Assembly (NCBI GenBank): GCA_017506865.1
Contig: JAFCMP010000018.1
Location: 124,001-188,000 of the forward strand
Origin: Tribonema minus
Taxonomy: Eukaryota > Sar > Xanthophyceae > Tribonematales > Tribonemataceae
Reading direction: 5' to 3'
DNA: 64,000 nt
Within the stretch, counting starts at the first letter, position 1. Every line of letters begins with the position of its first letter. Below are positions 23,974-34,654 of the stretch, piece by piece. Under the pieces are notes generated by a model. It was not told the DNA's origin and ran no database searches. It saw nothing but the letters and a program-made list of their open reading frames with translations. Both the position numbers and the translations under genes were made by a program.

Positions 23974-26255
23974 GATGACAGTGTGCAAAGAGTTTGCTGT
24001 CCCTGCAGTGCGTGGTCCATTGGCCGGCTTTGTATTCTACACTGCACGGCAGAACTCTTGACGCACCTTGGAGCTCGGTGCCGCACAGTGGCACATGCAG
24101 GCGTCGCGCACGATTCGCAAAGCGCGCTGCAGCACCGCCGCTGCCGCATGTACATACATTCGTTGTGAATACAGCTGGACACACAGGGAACACATCTGGT
24201 CCGAATTTCGTACTGCATGTACTGTGGTGGATCTGCTCAGGGGGGCAGGCAATGTCGCGACGCTGCTGCAGTGCCAATGTGGCTTGGCTCATCCTGCATC
24301 AAGGCTGATTGAGCGCAGCGCCTCGCGTGTTGCGTGTGCAGCACGTGCCACCGCCCGCATGTTACCATCTGCATGGTTGCAACCACTGAGGATGCAGATT
24401 GTGGAAATTGGACGCGGCTGAAGTTCAGCGGCATCTGCATGTCTGGGCCACTCTGGGCTCTTCAAACGCGCAAACTTCAACTTCATTGCGGGAGAGGACC
24501 CACTGCGAGTGAGTCGAGTCCTGGGTACGTGAATGGACGTGAACGTGCGAGAAGGAACGGTTCTCTGATCTTCACGCACCGAGGGTGTGCACCTCATGTG
24601 ATTTACGCTTGAGTGATGTACGAAGCAGCACCTTCATTCGCTCACGTAGTTCATTCACCGCAAACTCGTGATTTGCAGCGCCTGCACCGCTCATGCACCC
24701 CCCCCCCCCGTCCCGGAGGGGGGCGTTAACTTAGCTCGCATGCGCTTTACCTGAAACTAAAGATATTTTAGCCACCAATGAGCTGACAAGAATAAGGTTT
24801 GCCGTGCCAGTCGAACCCTGCCTAGAATGTCCCCCCCGCTCCCCCCCCCCCGGAGGGCGTCTCGCTTCGCGCACAGCCACGGCCTGTACAACAGCAGCAC
24901 CTGCTCTTATCCACAAACACAGATTTCAGATGAATGCGTGCTTGACCGCTCAAAAGGTTAGCCCCCTGAAGTCGGATGTGCTGTGCGGGGGCCTAACTAT
25001 AGTATAATAGGTTTGCCCCCCCCTTCCCCCCCCTCCGGAACAGGGCGGCGGGGGGGCATCGCACGCAGACATGGTCTCACAGACTGCGCCTGACGACCAG
25101 ATCTGCACCTAAACCTGACTGTCCAGCCATGTGTCGTTAAAAGTTAATAAAGTAACTTCAAGTTCTGGGGGATAATCCCCAACGGCAAAATGTTTGTCAA
25201 AAACAAAACAAAAAGCAGCCCCTGCTGTCGTCCACAAACACACATGCAAGTGCGTGATTGCAGTGCAACGTGCAACATTGGCCAACCAGCGTGATCCGCC
25301 CCCCCGCAGTTGGCCAACATGCCCCCGATCCGGGGGGCCCCCTTCGAAATTCCTGTGTCTCGCCAGCGCGCACTCTCACAGACTGCGCCTGACACACACT
25401 GAGATGAGACGCGTGATGGTGCAGCAGGGATCTTCACCACTTGCTTCATGGACTGCCAGAAGGATGCGGTCGCGCGTGCAGCAATACGACGCAATCCCCT
25501 CTTCTTGCGAAAGAGGGCATTTTTTTTCGGCTGTCATAATTTTTCTTGGAGACCTATGAGCAGCGCCATGGTATCACCAAGATGGCAGCAGCGGCGCTGC
25601 ATCAGCCAAGAGAGTCAGTATCATAGCGCAAATTGACCATCAGCGCTGCTGCAGCTTGTAAGCTTCCCGACCGACAGCGTGATGTAGGTCGCACTTTGTT
25701 CTCACACTGTAGGGTTCTTGTGCACCTCTCTTGGACAGCGCCGTGGCTACAGCATGGCGCTTGACTCCGATCTCGTCATAAGGTTTTTAGAGCCGACCGA
25801 CCGACCTGACACCAGCTGTCAGATCGCTCGCGCGTGCAGCAGGACAAAAGCGAAAAGGTGGGGTGGGATGGGGTGATTTAATCTCAGGGAGAGTACTAAC
25901 GTACCCAGGAAATGGTGCTCTTGAAGTTGAGTTTGTGTGCGGGCACCAGAGGAACCGATCATAGCGTGGGTGCTGATACGAGGCCAGGTAAGCGTGTGCA
26001 ACCAGCAGTTTGATTCGTGGCTGTATCGCCCCTCCAGCTCACCAACATGCGAGATGTACGCTGTGACCCGCAGCAAGCTGCGCTGCCTACAGGGTCTCGG
26101 CAACACACACTGCTGCAGCCTTGACAGTCATCAGCACGCGATAACCCGAGAATTTCAGCAAGCAGAGAAGCACAGCAAGCTTCATTCAAGATGATTTGAT
26201 ATGTGGTGATAGCCCAGACACCACCATTCTGATGAATTGCGTGCGAGATCCCTTT
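23974..26255. other. Intergenic region with repeated C-rich segments
   Basis: No gene recognised. At 24690-25400 there are imperfect direct repeats: 'CTCACAGACTGCGCCTGAC' occurs at 25077 and 25376, 'CCACAAACACA' blocks occur near 24909 and 25232, and runs of 8-13 C are followed by CCGGAGGGG-type sequence near 24700, 24840 and 25030. ORFs in this part are short and do not resemble proteins. Confidence 0.5.
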
Positions 26256-26765
26256 CATCTGCGCTCTTCGCACTCGCAGCAGGTTTGTGGGTGTGTGTGC
26301 GCACCAGCCAGACTGCAGCAACGCGTCGGCTGCACATCCTGGTACACATATCTGTGATGCATCCATCACCGTGTATTCTACACGCTTCACGTTGCCTTTA
26401 AATTGCCAACATGTACCTGTTGTGTGTCTCGCAGGCGCATCAGGCGTGTGTGCCACGAGGGGAGCGTCAATTTTTGACCACGGTGCAGCGTCGCTCGCCC
26501 GGCATACGGACATCTGCGCTCTTCGCACTCGCAGCAGGTTTGTGGGTGTGTGTGCGCACCAGCCAGACTGCAGCAACGCGTCGGCTGCACATCCTGGTAC
26601 ACATATCTGTGATGCATCCATCACCGTGTATTCTACACGCTTCACGTTGCCTTTAAATTGCCAACATGTACCTGTTGTGTGTCTCGCAGGCGCATCAGGC
26701 GTGTGTGCCACGAGGGGAGCGTCAATTTTTGACCACGGTGCAGCGTCGCTCGCCCGGCATACGGA
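26256..26765. repeat. Perfect tandem duplication of 255 bases upstream of the Noc2 gene
   Basis: 26256-26510 and 26511-26765 appear identical base for base. The unit length is a multiple of three, so ORFs on both strands pass through both copies (85 residues each). Each copy contains a good acceptor-like TGTGTGTCTCGCAG on the plus strand, so the unit may include part of a 5' UTR intron of the following gene. Perfect identity means a very recent duplication or an assembly artefact. Confidence 0.9.
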
Positions 26766-26906
26766 CACCGCCACCAGCCAGCTTGATTGCAGCCCTGCTG
26801 CGCCCACCTTAACCTTAAGTACGAGAAGCCGCCACCGGCTTGTTGCAGACACCCACCCTAACTCAAGTACTAACCAACCTCAAGTACCCACCCGCGGAGC
26901 GTCACC

Positions 26907-29087
26907 ATGGGCAAGCCCGCCAGCAAGCGCACCAAGAAGTTCCAGAAGAAGGGCGGCCTCGGCGGCATCCAGAAGAACCTCGACAAGAAGAAGCAGGTCA
27001 AGGCGATCAAGCGCAAGCAGGCGGTGCGCGCGCAGACGCGAGAAGAAAAGGCTTCGGAGGCGGAGCGCACGAGCGCCGCCGCCGGCGCTGCTGCCGCCGC
27101 GCAGCGCGGCGCCGCGTCGCAGGCGCCGCCGCTGCCCGCCGCCGTCGACCTCGACGAGTTCATGGAGTGTCGCTCCCTGTACGCAGCAGTTGAAGTTGGC
27201 GGCAGCGGCGCAGAGGAGTACAGTGTGGAAATCGACTTTGCAGGCCTGGAGGAGGCCCTTGGCGCTCGCCAGAGGAAGAAGAAACGGGCAAAGCCGGGGG
27301 CGCCAGCAGCAGACGCGGCGGCGGCGGAGTTGACGGTGGAGGGCGTAGACAAGCTGCTGGCGCGCGTCGCCGCCGACAGCGGCGGCGCCGCCGCCGCTGC
27401 TGCCGCGCCGCTGACGTGGCTGGCGCACGCATTCCGCGCAGCAGTGCTCGGCGGCGATGCTGCAGCGGCGGACGCGCTGCCGGCGGCGCTGCGCGGCGCG
27501 CGCGGCTCCGCTGCCGCCGCGCACCTCATCGGCGCGTGCCTCGACGCACTGCCGGCGGCATTCGCAGCGCAGCTGCTGCCGCAAGCCGATGCGGCGGCGG
27601 CGGCAGATGGCGGCGACGGCGAGGCTGCTGCCGCCGGCGTGCGCGCCGCGTCGCGCTCCGCCTTCCTGCAGCGCCACGCCAAGATGCCGCGGTCGGAGGC
27701 GTGGCCGCGGCTCGCTGGCGCGCTGCGCGCATTCCTGGAGGCAGCGCCGCACGCGCTGCTCAGCGCTGCCGGCGCCGCCACGGCGGAGGTCGCGGCGAAG
27801 GCGGAGGCGGCCGCGCGCGCGGCGGCGCCGCTCATGATACCCTTCCCGGAGCTGGCGCGCGCGGCGCTGCGCAGCGCGGCGGACGCGCTCGCGGCGGCGC
27901 GCAGCGCGGCGGCGGCGGCGCGCGCGGCGGCGGTGCTGCGCGCCGTGGCGCTCTCGCAGCCGCTGCCGCTGTTCCACACCGCCCTGCGCGCCGCGTACCG
28001 CGCCTATCGCCTGGCGGTGGAGCGGCTGGACGGCAGCAGCGGCAGCGGCGGCGGCGGCGCTGCGGCGGTGGCGACGATGGCGGCGCTGCGCACGGGCGTC
28101 GCGGAGCTGTACCGACACGAGCCGGCGGCGTCGCAGCTGCACGCCTTCGTGTTCCTGCACACCATGGCGGCGACGGTGGAGGCAGCGGAAGAGGGGGGGA
28201 AGGCGGGGGAGGCGGCGACCGTGGAGGTGCGCAGCTGGCCGTTCCTGCAGTGCGTGCTGCTGTGGACGCGCGTCGTCGCCGCCGGCTGCAGCAGCGGCGG
28301 CGGCGGCGGCGGCACGGGCGGTGGCGGCGGCGGCAGCGGCAGCGAGGCGCCCATGGCGCCGCTCGTGGCGCCGCTGGCGCAGATTATAGAGCGAGCCGCG
28401 CGCGTTGCCCCCGGCGCGCCGAGCCTGCCGCACCGCCTCGCGCTGGCGCGCGCTGCGCAGGACCTCGCCGCCGCCGCCGGCGTGTTCCTGCCGGCGGCGT
28501 GGATGGCGATGGGCGCGCTGGAGGTGGACTCGCTGTACGCCGTACGCTCCGCAGCAGCAGCAGCAGCGGCGCCGAATGGCAGCGGCGGCAGCGGCGGCGG
28601 CGGAGGCTTCGCGCTGGCGGCGGTGGCGCGCCTGTCGCGCGACGAGCTGCGCGACGCCGCCGCGCAGCGCGCGCTGCTGGCGGAGGCGGCGGCGCTGCTC
28701 GCGCGCGAGGCGGCGCTGTACGCGCAGTCGCCCGCGCACCCCGACTACGCGGGGCGCTGCGCGCGCGCGCTCACCGCTGCGGCGGCGCGGCTCACCGGCG
28801 GCGGCGGCGGCGGCGGGCGCGCCGACGTCGCCGCCGCCATGCGCGCGGCGGCGGAGGCGATCGAGCGGCGCGCGCGCGACGTGGAGAGGGCGCGGTCGCG
28901 GCTGTCTACGCACCCCGCAAATGTGACCGCGCTGGAGGCGCTGCGGCCGATCGACGGCGCGCCGGCGGCGGCGCGGCTGGCGCTGCTGGACGCGCGCGCA
29001 GGTGGCGGCAGCGGCGGCGGCAGCGGCGGACAGAAGAAGCAGAAGGGGAAGGCGGGAGCACCGCCTGCACGGGCATTGAGACAGTAG
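26907..29087 (+). CDS. NOC2: Noc2-family nucleolar complex protein, ribosome biogenesis
   Basis: A single open frame of 726 residues with no intron and a good start context (TCACCATGG). The N-terminus is strongly basic (KRTKKFQKKGGLGGIQ, then KKKQVKAIKRKQ), fitting a nucleolar signal. The C-terminal half follows the Noc2 fold: HAFVFLHTMAATV, SWPFLQCVLLWTRVVA, APLVAPLAQIIERAARVAP, HRLALARAAQDL, GVFLPAAWMAMGALEVDSL and later LYAQSPAHPDYAGRCARAL, matching the order in human NOC2L (LYPLAQVIIGCIKLIPTAR, GAFIPVLPFILEMFQ, LHSQAHCIGFPELVLPVV). Noc2 pairs with Noc1 and Noc3 to move pre-60S particles from nucleolus to nucleoplasm. Long Ala and Gly runs break up the helical repeats, and the acidic tail of animal and yeast proteins is missing. 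Its 3' end converges on the minus-strand gene at 30834. Confidence 0.85.
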   Translation: MGKPASKRTKKFQKKGGLGGIQKNLDKKKQVKAIKRKQAVRAQTREEKASEAERTSAAAGAAAAAQRGAASQAPPLPAAVDLDEFMECRSLYAAVEVGGSGAEEYSVEIDFAGLEEALGARQRKKKRAKPGAPAADAAAAELTVEGVDKLLARVAADSGGAAAAAAAPLTWLAHAFRAAVLGGDAAAADALPAALRGARGSAAAAHLIGACLDALPAAFAAQLLPQADAAAAADGGDGEAAAAGVRAASRSAFLQRHAKMPRSEAWPRLAGALRAFLEAAPHALLSAAGAATAEVAAKAEAAARAAAPLMIPFPELARAALRSAADALAAARSAAAAARAAAVLRAVALSQPLPLFHTALRAAYRAYRLAVERLDGSSGSGGGGAAAVATMAALRTGVAELYRHEPAASQLHAFVFLHTMAATVEAAEEGGKAGEAATVEVRSWPFLQCVLLWTRVVAAGCSSGGGGGGTGGGGGGSGSEAPMAPLVAPLAQIIERAARVAPGAPSLPHRLALARAAQDLAAAAGVFLPAAWMAMGALEVDSLYAVRSAAAAAAAPNGSGGSGGGGGFALAAVARLSRDELRDAAAQRALLAEAAALLAREAALYAQSPAHPDYAGRCARALTAAAARLTGGGGGGGRADVAAAMRAAAEAIERRARDVERARSRLSTHPANVTALEALRPIDGAPAAARLALLDARAGGGSGGGSGGQKKQKGKAGAPPARALRQ

Positions 29088-30833
29088 TGCCGGCGTACTG
29101 TTGTAAACCAAGTTAAATGCAAAGAGTACATCACTGCTGTTGCCTGCCGCGGTGTGCGCGCGAATGCGCTTGTTTTTGTCAAAACGGGCGAACTTGCAAG
29201 CAAGTCCTTGGCATTGTCGGCATTTGGTTGCACAGTGGGAGGCAGCCCGCGCGTAAGCGGCACGTGCCCAAAGCGCACCAACCACCCACTGCGCTGTGGT
29301 GTTCCTGGTGAAATACATTGAGTTGTTCGCAGTGAGTCCACACACCAGCAGGACAGGCTGGGCTTGAGTTGAGCTGAGGGGGCAACTGTGTGATCTTGCT
29401 GCTGCTGCCAGTGGGCGCTAGCACTGGCATTTGCGGACCACGGCTCATACAGTGCAGGACGCGGCGCAGCGCAGCGTCAGGCGCGGGGCGTGCGCACTGA
29501 CTTTGCACTGCGAAGGTGACAGATCACCATGTGCGCTGCAGACACCGTTGTAGCAAAGCAGAGGCAAGCAAAAACCTTCCCAGTCAAAGTACTTGTATGC
29601 GTATGCTTTCCGGCGTGTCATCATTCAAGGGACTGTGCACAATCGAGCTTCGCAATAAATTTACAGCTTTGCGCAGCCAGCGGCACGCTCTTAACTGTCG
29701 CGCAAACGCCTCCAATAGCACAATTTCGATGACACCGTGTGTACGGGTGTAGTTTGTATATTGGAATTGTGTACGTGTGTGTACGCTCGCGTGCGCGCTG
29801 GCGGGGCAACGGCTTCGAAGGTTATTCCAACGGCGAAGCGACTGAACACCATGGCGCCGTTGCCTGTCCCGGCGATGCACCAGATGGTGTCGCGCATTCG
29901 CGTCTGCAGGCCGCATGCATTGCGCCGTGTCGCGCACGTTTTGCCGCGCCGACGGGGCTCAGGGCCGATGTACATATATGTCGAAGTATACATATATTTG
30001 TACGCCGCATATCTCTTGCGTGATTCAGGCTTGGCAGTATGGGGTCGTGCGCCGCTGTCGCCGCCGCTCCGCGCTGGCGCGGAGGGCGCGCAGCAGCGTC
30101 CACGTGCTGCGGCCACGACGCCCTGATGGCTTTGCGCAGCCATGCGCCGAGCACGCGGCAGCAGCGGCGGCGCGCGGCGGCACTACCCCTATCGCGCTGC
30201 CGCTTGCACACGCGCGTGCCGCGGCAGAATGCTCTCAGGCCGCGCAACAGACGGGCATGCGCCAGCACGCCGGGCGCCGCGGCATTGCTCAGCAACGCCA
30301 TCTCCGTTCGCCGCGTGCGCGATGATGTGATCCTTGCAGCGCGGGCTGGAGGCGCACCAGCAGCAGCAGCAGGTGAGCGCTGCCAGCGACGCGTGTGTCA
30401 GCTCGGCGGCAGGGCGGTCATTCCTTGCGCGCACAGCCACTGTCGCCGCTGCTGAGAAAAGGTGTTGCCGCCTCGAACTTCTTCGCGTGCGCATCGCCTC
30501 CGTCCGGGGCCTCGGAGGCGGCGGCGCATCGGCGGCGCTGCACGCTCGCGCTGCGGCGCCGCTCTGCGCAGCAGCCGCCGTTCCGCATTTGCGTCGCTGC
30601 TGGGCACTGCTTCGCCTGTGAGCACAGGTGTCATGTTCTGTTGCGGTCGAGTGCGCGCCGGCCAGCACACCACCGCCACCGCTGCCGCACGTTGTGGCAA
30701 TGGCGCAAACGCGGCGCCGCGTGCCGCAGCTTGGCAGGAGCGCGCCGCACGCACGGCGCTGCCGCGGAGCAGTGAGAAGTGCCGGCCGCCAAGTGCTGCC
30801 GCGTGCGCCGCCGCCGCCGCCGCAGCGCGCGAA
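29088..30833. other. Convergent intergenic region, no confident gene
   Basis: Between the 3' ends of the Noc2 and PH-like genes. 29088-29900 is ordinary intermediate-GC DNA. 30040-30800 is GC-rich with overlapping ORFs on both strands, for example one of about 159 residues on the minus strand at 30301-29822 with several Ala/Arg-rich helices. None matches a family I know, and no frame has convincing splice edges. It may hold an unrecognised minus-strand gene. Confidence 0.4.
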
Positions 30834-31879
30834 TCACGAGCGGTTCGCCATCGCCATCGCCGTGTACTTGAGCCCGCCCGCCTCCGCCATGAAGCGCGCC
30901 TTGCGCGCCTCGGCGTCGCGCTTCGCCGCCTGCAGCTCTATGGAGCGCTGCGCGAAGTGCTTCTGCTTGAGCGCCGCCTCCTTGACGCGCTCTGCGACGC
31001 TGCGCGACGCCTCTGCGCGCTGCGGGTTGCGCCGCAGGTCCTCCGTGAGGTCTGTGAGCGCGGCGTGCCACGCGTCGCGCTGCGCGGCGGCGGCGCCGCT
31101 GCTGCCGCCGCCGCCGCCGCCGGTGCCGCTGTCCATGTCCACCTCCAGCAGCAGGTCGCCGCGCCGCGACACCAGTGCGAGTCCCGTCTCGCCTGCGACG
31201 GGTGCGTACGCGTGCGCTTTAGAGATGCGCTTGAATGAGAAAAGGCATGGCTGTTCAGCACAGTGGCGGAGTGAAAGGGGTTTTCATCAGTGTGATCGCG
31301 TCACATGGTTTACGGTCTCTGTCAACGCCGTGCATCTGTAGCGCGCGGCACTCTGGCTTGAAAGCTTACAGCGCTTCTCACCTCTCTTGTCGACGATCTT
31401 GACATCGGTGAGGTCGATGTCGGTCCACGCCGCCTCGCCGCCGCCGCCGGCCTCCTCGTCCGCCGCCGCCCTCTGCCACTGCAGCACCGTCTCGGACTGC
31501 GCGCTCAGCCGCACTGTCACCTTGTCCGAGCGCGACCCGAACCCGAACCTGCGGCGCGCGCTCCGGTGGGGGGAACGACATGAGACAAGTTCTCAAGACA
31601 CAACGCGTCGCAGGGCAATTGCCGCGTGTGCCTGCACCCTGATTTTGCTGATACGAGAAAGCCTAAAGATGCGACAGCGAACTGCAGCCATGTCGTATGC
31701 GACTACGAGACGGGAACGGACGCGTCATGTTGAGGGAATGCCACCGACCTGCTGCTCTTCTTAGTACAGACGGTGCCCGCGACCATCATGGCCTTGTCCT
31801 GCCGTTTCTGAGCATCCGCTGCCCAGCCGTCGAAGAGCTTGGACAAGCAGGGGCACAGGCCAGATAAGAATTGCTCCAT
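30834..31879 (-). CDS. Small PH-like domain protein
   Basis: Three exons, 31879-31749, 31548-31382 and 31192-30834, join in phase into 218 residues ending in a stop. Junctions: CAGCAG|GTCGGT to CCGCAG|GTTCGG, and AGAGAG|GTGAGA to GTCGCAG|GCGAGA. After an N-terminal segment, MEQFLSGLCPCLSKLFDGW, the protein reads as a PH-type beta sandwich: KVTVRLSAQSETVLQWQ, then WTDIDLTDVKIVDKRG, then TGLALVSRRGDLLLEVD, and a final helix QRDAWHAALTDLTEDL (the conserved PH Trp helix). A charged helix (about residues 155-205, KQKHFAQRSIELQAAKRDAE) and the tail GGLKYTAMAMANRS follow. PH domains bind phosphoinositides or proteins; the ligand is unknown. CPC near the N-terminus could be a lipidation site. Introns are short (200 and 189 bases) and lack edge copies. 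Confidence 0.75.
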
Positions 31880-31989
31880 AGGCGAGTGAGTGCCGCAAAC
31901 GTCGCTTGCTTCTCACAAAAAAAACGTAAGTCGTTGTTGAAGTTTACAGTTGACCTTGGGGAGGAAAAGCCTAAACAGCGCGTGCAGTC

Positions 31990-33007
31990 ATGCGGCGAGG
32001 CTTCGGGGCGGTGAGCATGGCGCTCTCCCTGTGCCTGGCCTGCCTGCTGGCCGCTGCTACTGATGCCGCGCGCACCAGCAACACCAGTATGGTGAACTGC
32101 TCTCCCTGCATGCAGAAGGTGCTGCGGATAAGAGGTGGGGTCAAGAAGCCGGGGCAGGGCAAGGCGTCCAGCAAGGTGGGGCACACTGTAGCATGCTGCA
32201 AATTTTCTGTGGCATCGCAGCCTGTTGTTGCTTCTAGCCTTCCTGCTGGCCTTCCCCTCTTCAAGCCTGTTTGACGCGTCCGCGTGTTGCATTCACCGTC
32301 GAGCAACAGCCGAAGCTATGTTGTTTCATGTACCACAGACTTCGTTCCTGCAAGTCTAGCAGCAGTGTTTTCGTTTAGAACTCATGGTGCTGAGCATTGT
32401 CTGCGCTGATGCAGCAGGGAAAACACTGACTTTCAGCTGTCAGTCCAGCCAGCAGGACTTGTTTTGGTTAGAATCCATGTTGCTGCGCAAAGTCTGCTGC
32501 TTATGTGCAGTCGTGCGACAGGAAGAAACCTGACTTCAACTGTCAGCTCCTTTTGCAGTCCGCAGCATCAGTGTGACATGGCTTCAAGACAGTCAGACAC
32601 AAAGTGGGACCTCACCCATGGCTGCATGGTGTTAGCTCGTTAGAACTGACTGCGCTCGCTGAAGTCCCTCTGTGGTGATACTTTTGCAGTTCGCAGCACT
32701 AGTATCTGGGTACAAAACAGTAAGACATAAGGTGGCACCGCACCATGGCTACATGTCGTAGCTTGTTGGAATGGACTGCGCTCGTTGGAGTCACCATGTA
32801 TGTGGTGATACACACGTGAGGCCAGGAAGAAAGACGTGCAGGGCTCGTACCCTCCTTTCACAATTCGAGACTGGTGAAGAGTCAGTCACCAGACGCTACT
32901 GCGTTGGACAATCGGGCAGATACCATTCCCGACAATAGCTCCCGCTCGATCAACAGCTTATCAATGACTTCCTCTTCACAATAAGTGTCAGCAGTCGCTG
33001 AGCACAT

Positions 33008-33065
<58 letters not shown>

Positions 33066-33349
33066 GCCGTGCAGGCCAAGAAGGTGTCAACAGTCGCTGA
33101 GCCATTGCCATGCACGTAACCCCTTCCCCCCGCCCCCCTCCCCCCCTCCCCCTCCCCCTTTCTCCCCCCCATATGCAGGGCAAGAAGGGGACGAAGGCCG
33201 CCAAGAAAGTGAAGATCACGCCCGTTTCATACGTAAAGGCGTTCTTCGCCAGCATGCTGGACCCCTCTTACGACGAGCAGTTCATCGAGAAGCCCGTGCA
33301 CTCCGCGAGCGGTGCTGCAAGCCTTAAGAAGGGCAAGAAGCAGGCATAG
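31990..33349 (+). CDS. Small signal-peptide protein with LRIRGG motif and Lys-rich tail
   Basis: Exons 31990-32175 and 33179-33349 join in phase 0 (AGCAAG|GTGGGG to ATATGCAG|GGCAAG) into 118 residues. The N-terminus MRRGFGAVSMALSLCLACLL followed by AAATDA is a clear signal peptide. Residues 45-50 are LRIRGG, resembling the ubiquitin C-terminus (LRLRGG); similar motifs just after signal peptides occur in many predicted haptophyte and stramenopile proteins. The second exon reads VKITPVSYVKAFFASMLDPSYDEQF and ends KKGKKQA, a dilysine-like terminus that could mean ER retention. No enzyme domain is visible. The 1-kb intron holds a (CA)n microsatellite at about 33003-33060 and a long C-rich tract just before the acceptor. 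Function unknown. Confidence 0.65.
33003..33060 (+). repeat. (CA)n microsatellite in intron
   Basis: About 28 CA units with one CAAA interruption, inside the intron of the LRIRGG gene. Confidence 0.95.
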
Positions 33350-34654
33350 CGGCGCTGCGCGCTGCGCCGACCGTCCGCTGCGTACGCCTGCATTTTCCCC
33401 GTCGACAAATAGAATAATAAATACATGGACGCGTTGCCTTCAGTCATGATAGAGTACACTATATGTGCCTTTTCTGTGAAGTGCTCTCGGCCCTTTCGCA
33501 ATTGCCTCGTGTGACTGCTTTGCTACGCCGAGCCGCTCGGGTGCTGCAAGGCACCGTTGCACTTCTGACGTTGCAAACCGTGCCACAAAATGGGCAGCAC
33601 TGTGCCTGCAGGGGGATGCTTTGCAGTTGCAAAGGTGGGTGTTTCGGCTTGTCTCAGCCCTTCGCTGCCTTCCCACTTACCGCAGTGCACTTACCCCTGG
33701 TGACAGAGCCTATGCACATCAAGCGACATGAGTGTATTGTATATTGCTCTCGCTTAGGAGACACACAACATGTTGGTTGATGTCGAGCTCGCTATCTTGC
33801 CCTGCAGCTGTACGCAGTTTTGCTTCCCTATGTCCTGCAGAATAAGATGACCCTGTGGAGCTTCATAGCGGCTTGTGGCGGGTTGCATCATAATTAATGT
33901 TGGTCCGTGGCTACGCTCTGTATAGAGTCAGTACTGAGTTTGACAAGGTCAAAGTACACAGAATGCACTGTGCAACCTTGCGGTCCAGCAGTTCTGCATT
34001 GCGCTGCGCGACAACGACGGAGCACCAACACCGCAGTGAGCGCAGTCACCGACATCTGCTATTACTGGCGTGCAAATGATATTTTCAAGGCCAGTCAAGA
34101 TCAGACATAAAAGCCTGCACAGTGCACGTCCAAGCCATGCTGCAGCAGCAGTTGCAGCATGCAGCAGGGAGAGCGGGCATTCCCGCACAGCAAAAGCGTG
34201 AACGTTGTTGCATGCGCCATCACGTGTGCTCACGCGGCAGTGTAACAACTGTAACATACATTTCAGTCCCAGGAACGTCAACACCTGATAACTTCAACAT
34301 GAAAACTTCAACATGCAGGCCGCCCGTCCACTCAAGAGTGGGTGTGCCAGCGCAATAAATCTGGGACAGTATGCCTTATCATCGTCTGAGGCGTGGGCAA
34401 CATGCTGCAACAATTTTGTGTTGGCTCACACACTGGACATGGCTCGATCGAATGGACTCAGCACTGCTGCCTAGTTACAGGCTGCAAAGTGTCCACTGGG
34501 CTACTTCACTTCAAGTTGATGTGACACTCCAGGGTTGATTCCGCCCCGCAACTAGCCAGCTGCACGGCGCGGGCAGGCCAACATACTGCGTGGTCCATGG
34601 CGCACGGGTTCATCAGCAGTTTAGCCAAGTACATCAGCAGTACACTCGGGTCCA
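33350..34654. other. Intergenic region between convergent genes, nothing recognised
   Basis: This is the 3' side of both the LRIRGG gene (plus) and the LamG-like gene (minus). An A/T-richer stretch at 33400-33430 (AATAATAAATA) just after the plus-strand stop may be its polyadenylation region. At 34605-34665 the string CATCAGCAGTA recurs three times in short succession; it derives from the 3' end of the LamG-like coding sequence. Confidence 0.5.

Noticed and set aside
25959-26852. A 297-residue minus-strand ORF containing two 85-residue repeats
   Set aside because: The repeat is caused by the 255-base DNA duplication; the opposite strand is equally open and neither resembles a protein.
26880-29345. 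Minus-strand ORF of 821 residues and a plus-strand ORF of 566 residues over the Noc2 gene
   Set aside because: Both are Arg/Ala-rich shadows of the Noc2 frame; only the 726-residue frame has family motifs.
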